From JADMII01 sp036278595 (GTDB lineage: Bacteria; Chloroflexota; Dehalococcoidia; DSTF01; JACRBR01): 20,508 bases of DNA. Every line of letters starts with the position of its first letter. The first letter of the stretch is position 1. The translations under genes and the position numbers were made by a program. This document shows positions 1 through 6,360 of the stretch, in pieces. The notes beneath the pieces were generated by a model. It ran no database searches. It was not told the DNA's origin and saw only the letters and a program-made list of their open reading frames with translations. Location of the stretch: contig DASUKS010000132.1 of assembly GCA_036278595.1 (NCBI GenBank), forward strand, positions 1-20,508. The letters run 5' to 3'.

Positions 1-606
1 CTGACGGCACAGGACGCGACGGCCGTCCTCGATGCCGCGATGCTGAAGCCGGCGGACCTGCCGGTGGAGGGCGGGTGGAAGGTGTCGAGCGACGCGACCG
101 CCGACAACGCGCAGGCCTCGACGGCCGACCCGACGGCGGCAGCGTCGAATGAGCGCTGCAAGCGGCTGCTGGGACGCACGGCGACGCTGCAGCCAGCGGA
201 CATCCAGACCACATACATCAACGGCGAGACCGTGACGTTCTTCACGTCGGGGACGGTGTACGCGACGGCATCGGGCGCCGCGGACTGCGCGGCGGAGGCG
301 GCGACGCGCTACCAGCAGCCCGGCGAGTTGGCGCGCGCATTCGGGCCGGTATTCACGGAGCCGGACAACGTCGTCGTCACGCCCGTCGACTTCCCGACGA
401 TCGGCGACGGCTCGTTCGCGGTGACGCTCGCAGGGAGGACGAACGCGAACGGACTCGTCGTCGACCTGACGATCCTGGCGGTCGGCTTCCGGGAGGGCGC
501 GGTCAACATGGTCGTCGGATCGGCGGCAGCGGCCGACCCGTCGGTCGATGAGCTGACGCCGCTGGTGACGATGCTGGACCAGCGGATCGCCGCGGCACAG
601 AACTAG
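1..606 (+). CDS. Hypothetical protein, C-terminal part (cut by window edge)
   Basis: The reading frame is open from base 1, so the true start lies to the left. The first in-frame ATG at 40 is probably internal, because the residues before it (LTAQDATAVLDAA) read as protein. About 201 residues are visible. They are rich in Ala, Thr and Asp and have few charged clusters. Two cysteines (in NERCKRLL and AADCAAE) could form a disulfide. The alternating hydrophobic and polar stretches and TPVDFP/DGSF segments resemble an exported beta-rich domain, as in secreted or lipid-anchored proteins of GC-rich bacteria. The missing N-terminus would show whether there is a signal peptide. The stop is 2 bp before the next gene, so the two are likely co-transcribed. 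I do not recognise a family. Confidence 0.8.
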   Translation: MTAQDATAVLDAAMLKPADLPVEGGWKVSSDATADNAQASTADPTAAASNERCKRLLGRTATLQPADIQTTYINGETVTFFTSGTVYATASGAADCAAEAATRYQQPGELARAFGPVFTEPDNVVVTPVDFPTIGDGSFAVTLAGRTNANGLVVDLTILAVGFREGAVNMVVGSAAAADPSVDELTPLVTMLDQRIAAAQN

Positions 607-608
607 CG

Positions 609-1262
609 ATGCCGGCGGCGCGCAGCCTGCGGATCAAGGTCGGCTCCGAGCAAACGATCAGGGCGGTTACGACGGCGGCGCGCGGCGCGCGCTGGTGGTT
701 GGTGTACGCGCCGGGCGCGGGGTCCAACATCGACGATCCGTTCGGCCGATATCTGGCCGACGAGCTGCCGCCACACGGCGTCGCGGTGGTGCGGTTCCAG
801 TTCCCGTACCAGGAGGCGGGCCGCAGCGGGCCCGACCGACCGCCGGTGCTCGAAGCGACGTGGCGCGCGGTGCTCGACGGCGTGCGCGCGCCGGGCGTGC
901 GGCTGTGCGCGGCGGGGCGCTCGATGGGCGGGCGGATCGCGTCGCAGGTCGTGGCTACGGGCGAGCGCGTCGATGCGCTGGCGCTGTTCGCGTACCCGTT
1001 GCATCCGCCGGTGAAGCCGGAACAGCGGCGGGACGAGCACCTGCCGGCGATCGGCGTGAGGACGCTGTTCTGCAGCGGGACGCGCGACAACTTCGCGACC
1101 ATCGATGAGCTGCGGGCGGCGGCCGGGAAGATGAAGCGCGCGCGGATCCATGTGCTCGAGGGGGCGGACCACGGCTTCAGCGTGCTGAAGTCGAGCGGGC
1201 GGACGCGCCCTGAGGTGTGGGCCGAGGCCACGGCGGCGCTGATGGATTTTCTCAAACGCTGA
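609..1262 (+). CDS. Alpha/beta hydrolase, TEX30/KANL3 (dienelactone-hydrolase-like) type
   Basis: This is a 217-residue cytoplasmic alpha/beta hydrolase without a signal peptide. The N-terminal strand ends in APGAGSN (35-40), which matches the oxyanion-side glycine loop of the TEX30/KANL3 group. The nucleophile elbow is GRSMGGR, with Ser105. The probable acid is Asp160 in SGTRD and the catalytic His is His188 in GADHGF. All three are in the order and spacing expected for a single-domain hydrolase with no lid insertion. The substrate cannot be told from sequence; members are loosely annotated as hydrolases or dienelactone hydrolases. The ATG lies 2 bp after the preceding stop, which suggests translational coupling. 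The next gene is 67 bp away behind its own possible promoter. Confidence 0.88.
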   Translation: MPAARSLRIKVGSEQTIRAVTTAARGARWWLVYAPGAGSNIDDPFGRYLADELPPHGVAVVRFQFPYQEAGRSGPDRPPVLEATWRAVLDGVRAPGVRLCAAGRSMGGRIASQVVATGERVDALALFAYPLHPPVKPEQRRDEHLPAIGVRTLFCSGTRDNFATIDELRAAAGKMKRARIHVLEGADHGFSVLKSSGRTRPEVWAEATAALMDFLKR

Positions 1263-1296
1263 ACCGCGCCCATCCGTCCGCGTGCGGCTCAGCGGA

Positions 1297-1302
1297 TAGG
1301 AT
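1297..1302 (+). promoter_or_regulatory. Possible -10 box upstream of the COG4280-type gene
   Basis: TAGGAT lies in the gap between the hydrolase and the membrane-protein gene. Transcription would begin near 1309, and an AAAGG ribosome-binding site (about 1319-1323) sits ahead of the ATG at 1330. No convincing -35 box is visible, so this is a weak call. Confidence 0.3.
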
Positions 1303-1329
1303 TAAGCAGCACGGCACGAAAGGCGACTG

Positions 1330-2094
1330 ATGCTCAGCGGCGCGCTCCTCCTTGGCTCATCATTCCTCGCGTCCACGGTCGAGATGGTCGAGGCGCTGAC
1401 GATCGTGCTCGCGGTCGGCCTGACGCACAACTGGCGGACGGCCCTGCTCGGCGTCGTGGCGGCGTTGATCGCGCTCGCGGTGGTGGTCGGCGTGCTCGGG
1501 CCGTCGCTCGTGCACTGGGTGCCGCTGGATGCGCTGCGGGTGTTCATCGGCGCGCTGCTCGTGATCTTCGGGCTGCAGTGGCTGCGGAAGGCGATCCTGC
1601 GCGCATCCGGTCTCAAGGCCACGCACGACGAGGAGGCGATCTTCGAGCGGGAGGTCGCTGGCTTGAGCGGTGCGCCGGTCAAAGCGGGGGCGGTCGAGTG
1701 GACGGGCTTCGTCGTGTCGTTCAAGGGCGTGTTCCTCGAAGGGCTCGAGGTGGCGTTTATCGTCCTGACGTTCGGTACGAACGCCGGCCGGTTCGACCTG
1801 GCGGCGGCGGGGGCGCTGCTCGCGTTCGTGCTCGTGGCCAGCGTCGGCGCGATCGTGCACCGGCCGCTTACGAAGGTGCCCGAGAACGCGATCAAGTTCA
1901 CGGTAGGGCTGGCGCTGGTGTCGTTCGGGACGTTCTGGGGCGGTGAGGGGATCGGCGTCGACTGGACGCTCGGCGAGGCGACGCTGCTGTTGCTCGCGGC
2001 GATCTACGGCCTGGCGGCGTGGGGCTTCGTGAGCGCGCTGCGCAGGAGCACGGAGCGGCGCGTGCTGCCGGTGATGGGAGGGGCGAGCGAGTAA
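1330..2094 (+). CDS. Multispanning membrane protein, COG4280-like; possible ion permease
   Basis: This 254-residue protein has about six or seven membrane spans. From memory of the family it resembles the uncharacterised COG4280 predicted membrane proteins. The sequence shows an internal duplication of a key motif: EMVEALTIVL (18-27) and EGLEVAFIVL (137-146). Each has an E-x-x-E pair at the start of a hydrophobic helix. This recalls the paired acidic helices of FTR1 iron permeases (REXXE) and of UPF0016/GDT1 cation exchangers, so a cation-transport role is a reasonable inference but unproven. A charged, probably cytoplasmic loop (about 84-123) separates the halves. The stop overlaps the next start in TAATG, so this gene and the small membrane protein after it should be translated together. 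Confidence 0.85.
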   Translation: MLSGALLLGSSFLASTVEMVEALTIVLAVGLTHNWRTALLGVVAALIALAVVVGVLGPSLVHWVPLDALRVFIGALLVIFGLQWLRKAILRASGLKATHDEEAIFEREVAGLSGAPVKAGAVEWTGFVVSFKGVFLEGLEVAFIVLTFGTNAGRFDLAAAGALLAFVLVASVGAIVHRPLTKVPENAIKFTVGLALVSFGTFWGGEGIGVDWTLGEATLLLLAAIYGLAAWGFVSALRRSTERRVLPVMGGASE

Positions 2095-2288
2095 TGCGCT
2101 ACATCGTCGGCTTCGGGCGCTTCTGGTATGACTTCATCGTCGGCGATTCGGCGGTGCTGGCGCTCGGCGGCGTTGCCGTGCTGCTGGTGGGGTGGGGGCT
2201 GGCGCGCGCTGACTATGCGATGCTCGCGGAATTCGTGCTGCCGGCGCTCGTGCTGGGGACGCTCGCTGTGAGCCTCCGGTTTCGGTAG
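2094..2288 (+). CDS. Small membrane protein, partner of the COG4280-type protein
   Basis: A 64-residue protein starts at an ATG overlapping the previous stop codon (TAATG). It opens with GFGRFWYDFIVGDSA and continues as two hydrophobic spans (about 20-36 and 43-60) ending in a basic tail, LRFR. From memory, small proteins with a FWYDFIVGD motif recur next to COG4280 membrane proteins. If so, this is a conserved accessory subunit rather than a chance ORF. Both the overlap and the conserved aromatic/acidic motif support it being real. No function is known. A heptamer repeat begins 3 bp after the stop. Confidence 0.75.
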   Translation: MRYIVGFGRFWYDFIVGDSAVLALGGVAVLLVGWGLARADYAMLAEFVLPALVLGTLAVSLRFR

Positions 2289-2291
2289 CTC

Positions 2292-2322
2292 TCGCAGGTC
2301 GCAGGTCGCAGGTCGCAGGTCG
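2292..2322. repeat. Heptamer tandem repeat, (TCGCAGG)x4
   Basis: There are four exact copies of TCGCAGG (2292-2319) followed by a partial unit (TCG). The tract sits immediately downstream of the small membrane-protein gene, in the gap between convergent genes. The same heptamer recurs in the repeat array at 14198-14635. Confidence 0.9.
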
Positions 2323-2360
2323 TACGCGGCTCTCAGGCGGGCGTCTGCGTCTGACGAAAC

Positions 2361-2382
2361 GGGCGGGCACATACCCCCGCCC
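2361..2382. terminator. GC-rich hairpin between convergent genes, weak terminator candidate
   Basis: GGGCGGG (2361-2367) pairs with CCCGCCC (2376-2382) across an 8-base loop. Read on the minus strand, downstream of dnaJ, the stem is followed by GTTTCG, a very short T run. On the plus strand no T run follows. It lies between the convergent stops at 2288 and 2420, so it could serve either gene, but it is not a textbook intrinsic terminator. Confidence 0.4.
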
Positions 2383-2419
2383 TGCGCACGTGCACACAGG
2401 CCGCTGCCGGCCTTCGCAG

Positions 2420-3553
2420 CTAGCCCAGGGCGTCCTTGATCTTGCCCATGAAGCCGCGGTCCTCCTGCGGCTTGAGGGTGTGGCCGAGCGACTCCGCGAG
2501 TTGATGCAGCAGATCCTTCTGCTCCTTCGTCAGGTGCTTCGGCGTGACGACGTTGGCGTGCACGAGCATGTCTCCACGGCCGCCGCCGCGCAGGTGCGGG
2601 ACGCCCTTGCCGCGTACGACGAACAGTTCGCCGGTCTGCGTGCCCGCCGGGACGCGCAGCTCGTGCGACTCGCCGTCGACCGTCGGCACCTCGACCAGGT
2701 CGCCGAGCGCGACCTGCGCGAAGTTGAGGTCGAGCGCGAGCAGGATGTCGTCTTCCTCGCGGCGGAACAGCTCGTGGGGTTTGACGTTGATCGCCAGGTA
2801 GAGATTGCCGCGCGGGCCACCCTGCGCGCCGACCTCGCCCTCGCCGGTGAGACGCATCTGCGAGCCGTTATCGACGCCCGCCGGGATCTTCACCGAGAGC
2901 GTGCGCTTGCGCTTCTCGCGCCCGGTGCCGCGACAGTGCTTGCAGGGCGTGTTGACGACGCGGCCTTCGCCGCGGCAGCGGTCGCACATGGTGACATTGA
3001 CGAACTGTCCGAAGATGCTCTGCTGCGATTTGCGGATCTCGCCGCTGCCGCCGCACTGCGGGCAGCGCTCGGGCTGCGTGCCGGGCTCGGCTCGGAGGCC
3101 GTTGCAGACGCTGCAGACCTCGGCCGTGTTCACCTCGACGCTCTTCTCCGCGCCGAACACCGCCTCTTCGAACGTGATCGTCACCGAGCGACGGGCGTCG
3201 GCGCCGCGCGACGGGCCGCGCTGCGTGCGGGCGTTGGCGCCGCCGAAGAAGGCGTCGAAGATGTCGCCGAGGCCGCCGAAGCCGAAGCCCTCGAAGCCAC
3301 GCGCGAAGGGGTTCTCACCGCCCTGCGCGGCCGCATGACCGAATCGGTCGTACATGCCGCGGCGCTCGGGATCGGAGAGCACTTCGTAGGCCTCGTTGAC
3401 CTCCTTGAAGCGCGCCTCGGCGCCGTCCTCCCGGTTTCGGTCCGGGTGGTACTGCATCGCGAGGCGCCGGAATGCCTTCTTGATGTCGTCCTGTGAGGCG
3501 TTGCGTGGCACGCCCAGGACGTCGTAGTAGTCCTGTTTTCTGTCTGTTGCCAT
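2420..3553 (-). CDS. dnaJ: Chaperone DnaJ (type I Hsp40)
   Basis: DnaJ is the co-chaperone that delivers unfolded clients to DnaK and stimulates its ATPase. The 377 residues show the full type I order. A J-domain (about 7-72) carries the HPD triad at 36-38, followed by a Gly/Phe-rich linker (about 78-105). The cysteine-rich zinc domain has four C-x-x-C pairs (147/150, 164/167, 190/193, 204/207), then two C-terminal substrate-binding barrels. The first zinc repeat is degenerate (CSVCNGLR instead of CxxCxGxG), but all eight cysteines remain. dnaK and grpE are not nearby, so this is a detached copy, perhaps one of several. The start is ATG. No CIRCE operator (TTAGCACTC inverted repeat) is visible upstream. 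Confidence 0.97.
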   Translation of the reverse strand: MATDRKQDYYDVLGVPRNASQDDIKKAFRRLAMQYHPDRNREDGAEARFKEVNEAYEVLSDPERRGMYDRFGHAAAQGGENPFARGFEGFGFGGLGDIFDAFFGGANARTQRGPSRGADARRSVTITFEEAVFGAEKSVEVNTAEVCSVCNGLRAEPGTQPERCPQCGGSGEIRKSQQSIFGQFVNVTMCDRCRGEGRVVNTPCKHCRGTGREKRKRTLSVKIPAGVDNGSQMRLTGEGEVGAQGGPRGNLYLAINVKPHELFRREEDDILLALDLNFAQVALGDLVEVPTVDGESHELRVPAGTQTGELFVVRGKGVPHLRGGGRGDMLVHANVVTPKHLTKEQKDLLHQLAESLGHTLKPQEDRGFMGKIKDALG

Positions 3554-3598
3554 TGATCCTGTATCGCCTGGAATCCCAGCGTCCTTGATGGGTGATTC

Positions 3599-3604
3599 AT
3601 TGTA
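3599..3604 (-). promoter_or_regulatory. Possible -10 box of dnaJ
   Basis: On the minus strand TACAAT lies about 45 bases ahead of the dnaJ ATG, with transcription predicted near 3592. No good -35 box is visible, and the upstream DNA is GC-rich and self-complementary. This is a moderate-to-weak call based on the -10 match alone. Confidence 0.35.
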
Positions 3605-3670
3605 ACGCGCGCCTGCGGCGCGCGGGTCGATGGTCGTTGGGGCTGGCCGGGGGCTGAGGAGTGCCGGCTT

Positions 3671-3704
3671 GGGGAAAGGAGCGGCGCTCTCCCGGCGCCG
3701 CTCC
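3671..3704 (-). terminator. Intrinsic terminator of the SIMPL-domain gene
   Basis: A perfect 10-bp inverted repeat, GGAGCGGCGC (3678-3687) and GCGCCGCTCC (3695-3704), encloses a 7-base loop. On the minus strand the stem is followed by TTTCCCC. It lies 15 bases beyond the SIMPL-gene stop at 3719. Stem quality is high but the T run is short. Confidence 0.65.
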
Positions 3705-3718
3705 CTCCGGGCAGGGCG

Positions 3719-4468
3719 CTACTGGATGCCCCAGGTGATCGTGACGTCCACGGTGACGTCGACCTGGCCTGGCTCGATGGGCGTCGCGGGCGCGGCCGCG
3801 CCTGCCGCGGACTTGAGCTGATCCGCGGCGTAGGGGATCGGCTGCACGCCGCCGCTCTCGGCGATGTCGATCGCCTGCCCGAGGCCGACGCCGCTGGCCG
3901 ACGCGAGGGTTTGCGCCTTGCTCTTCGCGTCGTCCACGGCCTGCTTCCGTGCCTGCGTCTTCAGGTCGGCCGGGTTGTCGATGGTGAACATGATGCCCTG
4001 GATCTGGGTGTCGTCGCCGCCTGCGGTAACGGCGTCATCGACCACCTTGCTGGTGTTGTCGATGCTGCGGACCTTCACGGAGACCGTGTTGGTGACGCGA
4101 AAGCCCTTCAGCGTCTGGCGGTTGTTCGAGTAGTCGTATTCGGGCGAGATGTTGAACTGTTGCGTCTGGATGTCCTTGTCGGCGACGCCGTCGGCCTTCA
4201 CTGCGTCGGTGATCGCGCTCATCGACGTGGCCGCGTCGGTGCGGGCCTGAGCGACGGTATCGCGCAGGACGGAGACGCCGAGGGCGAGCTGGGCGACGTC
4301 TGGCTTCGCCTGCACCTTGCCCTCGCCGGAGACCGTGATGCCATGGACGCCGTTGGCGTCGTTCTGGACGGTCGTCTGGGGGCCGAAGCTGCCGCAGGTC
4401 GCCGCCCCGAACGCGAGGATCGATGCGGCGCCAAGCACCGCGATGGCTGCGAGTCGTCGTTGGTCCAC
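3719..4468 (-). CDS. Exported SIMPL-domain (DUF541) protein
   Basis: This 249-residue protein belongs to the SIMPL/DUF541 group, which includes E. coli YggE, linked to envelope and oxidative stress. A short basic start (MDQRR) and a hydrophobic stretch (6-24) form a signal peptide or anchor. Cys25 follows AAT, a poor lipobox, so lipidation is doubtful. The domain begins with ITVSGEGKVQAKPDVAQLAL, the typical SIMPL opening, and runs to the C-terminal TVDVTITWGI strand. Helical segments such as ARKQAVDDAKSKAQTLA match the family's conserved helix. The start is GTG at 4468, supported by GGAGG six bases upstream (4475-4479). Its promoter region carries an ECF-type motif shared with the nearby anti-sigma gene. 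Confidence 0.92.
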   Translation of the reverse strand: MDQRRLAAIAVLGAASILAFGAATCGSFGPQTTVQNDANGVHGITVSGEGKVQAKPDVAQLALGVSVLRDTVAQARTDAATSMSAITDAVKADGVADKDIQTQQFNISPEYDYSNNRQTLKGFRVTNTVSVKVRSIDNTSKVVDDAVTAGGDDTQIQGIMFTIDNPADLKTQARKQAVDDAKSKAQTLASASGVGLGQAIDIAESGGVQPIPYAADQLKSAAGAAAPATPIEPGQVDVTVDVTITWGIQ

Positions 4469-4520
4469 GATTGTCCTCCGGTCGTGTGCGGCCGCGTCGG
4501 CGGCGGCTCTTCGGTTGTAG

Positions 4521-4547
4521 GACGACGTGTGGTGCCGAAATGTTCCC
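4521..4547 (-). promoter_or_regulatory. ECF-sigma-type promoter of the SIMPL gene
   Basis: Read on the minus strand, GGGAACATT (4547-4539) is followed after 11 bases by CGTCGTC (4527-4521). This gives GGAAC-N17-CGTC, a good match to the general ECF promoter form (AAC-type -35, CGTC-type -10). Transcription would begin near 4513, leaving a leader of about 45 bases with a clear ribosome-binding site. The same motif at identical spacing lies ahead of the anti-sigma gene. Confidence 0.6.
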
Positions 4548-4661
4548 GGGGCGAGGAGTGAGGGGGAAAGGGGTGAGAGATGAGATTGGGACGCGCCCAG
4601 CCGGGCATGTGCGCGGGACGCCGCAATGGTCGCAGCGCCGCCGGTACTTCGGCCGGCCCTA

Positions 4662-5642
4662 CTACAAGCGGCGGTGCCGGGAAGTGAGCCAGGTGCGCGC
4701 GGCGATGAGGGCGAGGGCAGCCGCAGCTAGCGCCGTGCCGACCTCGGCCCAGCGGAGCCATGGGCGCGAGCTGTCGTTGCCGGACCTCGTCGACTGCGCT
4801 GACCCCGCCGCGGCGGTGGCGTTGCTCGCGCTGTGGGCCCGCGCCGAGTCGAGCGCGGCGGCGGGGTCGGGCTGAGGCGCGGCACCGGAATTCTTCTGCG
4901 TAAAGGCGCCCGACGGGAGGGGGGTCACCGGGCCGAGCGCGCCGGGCGTGCCGCTTACGACGCGGGGGGTCGGAGCGGCTGCTCCGGCCGGGGCGGTCAC
5001 ATCCGGCTGGCCGGAGCTGCCCGGGCCGGCGTCATCGGCCGCCGCGGTGGCAGGCGCGCCGCCGGCCGTCACCGTCGCGCTGCTGTCCGCGATCGCGGTG
5101 CGTTGTTCCAGTGTCAGTCCGGGGCCCGGCTGCTGCGCCGAGGCTTCGGGCGGGACGGCGGGTGCGGCGGCGCCCGCCGCGGCGGCAGGCGACGTGCCAG
5201 AGGCGAGGGCACCGGCGTTCGCGGCCTGCTTCATGGCGGCGGTATAGGCGGCCGAGCGGGCGAGCTGCGGGCTGCTGGTGGCTGTGCCGCCGCCACGGAC
5301 ATCGACGGCGACGAGCACGGCGAACGCGACGACGGCTGCCGCCGCGAGCGCGGGGATGGCGCGCGCGGTGAACGACGGGCCGGACGCCGGCACCGGCTTC
5401 GCGACGTCCGAGGCATGCAGGCGGAACGAACGCGGCGCGTCGAGCTGCGGGAGGGAGGCCAGGGCCGAGCGGACGGAGCGCAGATGCTCCAGGCGCTGCG
5501 CGCAGCGGGGGCAGGCGAGCACGTGCGCTTCCACGCGCGCGCGTTGGCTCTCGCTCGCGGAGCCGTCGACGTAGGCCGACAACGTGGTATCTGGCTGGTG
5601 AGCCCGGCGCAGGACCGCTAACAGATTCTTCACAACTGCCAC
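4662..5642 (-). CDS. Membrane-bound anti-sigma factor with zinc-finger (ZAS) domain
   Basis: The N-terminus (about 18-65) is a zf-HC2 anti-sigma domain with the H-x3-C-x2-C signature (His40, Cys44, Cys47) that clamps an ECF sigma factor. A membrane span (97-114) follows. A long outside-facing stretch, rich in Ala, Pro, Gly, Ser and Thr (about 118-290), looks disordered. A second span (about 300-316) ends in a basic RHRRL tail. The total is 326 residues, longer than simple anti-sigmas. The two spans put both ends in the cytoplasm and the linker outside, where it could sense envelope damage or be cut by a protease. The start is GTG at 5642; a GTG at 5633 is possible. The gene lies 35 bp after the sigma gene. 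Confidence 0.9.
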   Translation of the reverse strand: MAVVKNLLAVLRRAHQPDTTLSAYVDGSASESQRARVEAHVLACPRCAQRLEHLRSVRSALASLPQLDAPRSFRLHASDVAKPVPASGPSFTARAIPALAAAAVVAFAVLVAVDVRGGGTATSSPQLARSAAYTAAMKQAANAGALASGTSPAAAAGAAAPAVPPEASAQQPGPGLTLEQRTAIADSSATVTAGGAPATAAADDAGPGSSGQPDVTAPAGAAAPTPRVVSGTPGALGPVTPLPSGAFTQKNSGAAPQPDPAAALDSARAHSASNATAAAGSAQSTRSGNDSSRPWLRWAEVGTALAAAALALIAARTWLTSRHRRL

Positions 5643-5677
5643 CGTATTCCCGGCGTATCCTGAGCCGGGCTCATGAT

Positions 5678-6292
5678 CTATGACGACGCACGGAGCGCGA
5701 ATGTTCCCAGGCTGCTGACTTCGTGACGCAGCTTCTCCCGGCCGCGCGCGATTCTCGACTTCACCGTACCGATGGAAACGCCCGTCGCGGCGCTGATCTC
5801 GTCGTACGAAAGCCCCTGGATATCGCAGAGGACGACGGCAAGGCGCTGTTCTTCGGGCAGGCGCAGGAGCGCCGCCGCGATCTGGCGCCGCTGCTCAGAG
5901 CGCAGCGCTTCGGACTCCGGGCCGGGCGCGGGATCGGGCAGGTCGATCGGCGCCTCGTCCACGGGCTGGGGCGCGTCGAGCGAGACGGTGCGACGACGGC
6001 CGCGACGGCGCAGCTCATCGGTGCACGCGTTGGCGGCGATCCGGAGGAGCCACGGGCGGAAACGGTCGCCCTTGCAGCGGGTGATGTTTCGGAAAGCGGA
6101 GAGGAACGTATCCTGAGTGACGTCCTCCGCGAGCGAGGTGCTGCCGAGCATGCGGCAGCAGAGGTTGTACACGAGGCGCTGGTGGCGGTCGACGAGCTCG
6201 TTGAACGCGTCGAGGTCGCCTTCGCGCGCCCGCGCGAGCAGGCGCTGTTCACCGGGCTCGTCGGTATGAAACGGCGCAGTAGGTGCGTTCAT
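5678..6292 (-). CDS. RNA polymerase ECF-family sigma factor
   Basis: This 204-residue sigma-70 family protein has only regions 2 and 4, the ECF layout. Region 2 (about 28-98) includes LVYNLCCRMLG and AEDVTQDTF, the core-binding and -10-reading part. Region 4 (about 135-190) ends with the helix-turn-helix LSYDEISAATGVSIGTVKSR, which reads the -35 box. A Pro/Asp-rich linker (105-128) joins them. No extra C-terminal domain is present. The next gene downstream is its membrane-bound zinc anti-sigma factor, the usual arrangement for signal-released ECF sigmas. It diverges from lepB across a 68-bp gap. A TAGAAT box just upstream of its ATG suggests basal, nearly leaderless transcription. Confidence 0.95.
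   Translation of the reverse strand: MNAPTAPFHTDEPGEQRLLARAREGDLDAFNELVDRHQRLVYNLCCRMLGSTSLAEDVTQDTFLSAFRNITRCKGDRFRPWLLRIAANACTDELRRRGRRRTVSLDAPQPVDEAPIDLPDPAPGPESEALRSEQRRQIAAALLRLPEEQRLAVVLCDIQGLSYDEISAATGVSIGTVKSRIARGREKLRHEVSSLGTFALRASS
5682..5708 (-). promoter_or_regulatory. Candidate ECF promoter inside the sigma gene, driving the anti-sigma gene
   Basis: Within the last codons of the sigma gene, the minus strand reads GGGAACATT (5708-5700), 11 bases, then CGTCGTC (5688-5682). Both blocks and the spacing match the site upstream of the SIMPL gene exactly. Transcription would begin near the sigma stop, giving a leader of about 30 bases to the anti-sigma GTG. Because it overlaps coding sequence, chance similarity cannot be excluded. 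Confidence 0.45.
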
Positions 6293-6303
6293 CGACGGCG
6301 CGC

Positions 6304-6309
6304 ATTCTA
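6304..6309 (-). promoter_or_regulatory. -10 box of the ECF sigma gene
   Basis: TAGAAT on the minus strand lies 11 bases before the sigma ATG at 6292. Transcription is predicted near 6297, leaving only about 5 leader bases and no room for a ribosome-binding site. No -35 match is visible at 17 bases. It pairs with an identical TAGAAT facing lepB. Confidence 0.45.
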
Positions 6310-6314
6310 ACAGA

Positions 6315-6351
6315 GGAACTGAATCGCGTGGCGGATGCGTCGTGCTAGAAT
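6315..6351 (+). promoter_or_regulatory. lepB promoter region: extended -10 and a possible ECF site
   Basis: TGCTAGAAT (6343-6351) is an extended -10 box. Transcription from it would begin near 6358, about 3 bases before the ATG, so the transcript would be leaderless or nearly so. Overlapping it is GGAAC (6315-6319), 18 bases, then CGTC (6338-6341), a looser version of the ECF motif seen at two other sites in the window. No ribosome-binding site precedes the ATG. Confidence 0.5.
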
Positions 6352-6360
6352 CTACGGCCT

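Noticed and set aside
2390..3496. Long plus-strand open frame (368 residues) opposite dnaJ
   Set aside because: It is antisense to a complete DnaJ with all motifs. High GC content keeps opposite frames open, and the translation is low-complexity Leu/Ala/Arg/Val without any domain.
3554..3640. CIRCE heat-shock operator upstream of dnaJ
   Set aside because: No TTAGCACTC-N9-GAGTGCTAA inverted repeat is present on either strand.
4469..4661. Possible small gene between the SIMPL and anti-sigma genes
   Set aside because: Open frames here are extensions of shadows. The region holds the ECF-type promoter and no ribosome-binding-site-plus-start combination I can support.
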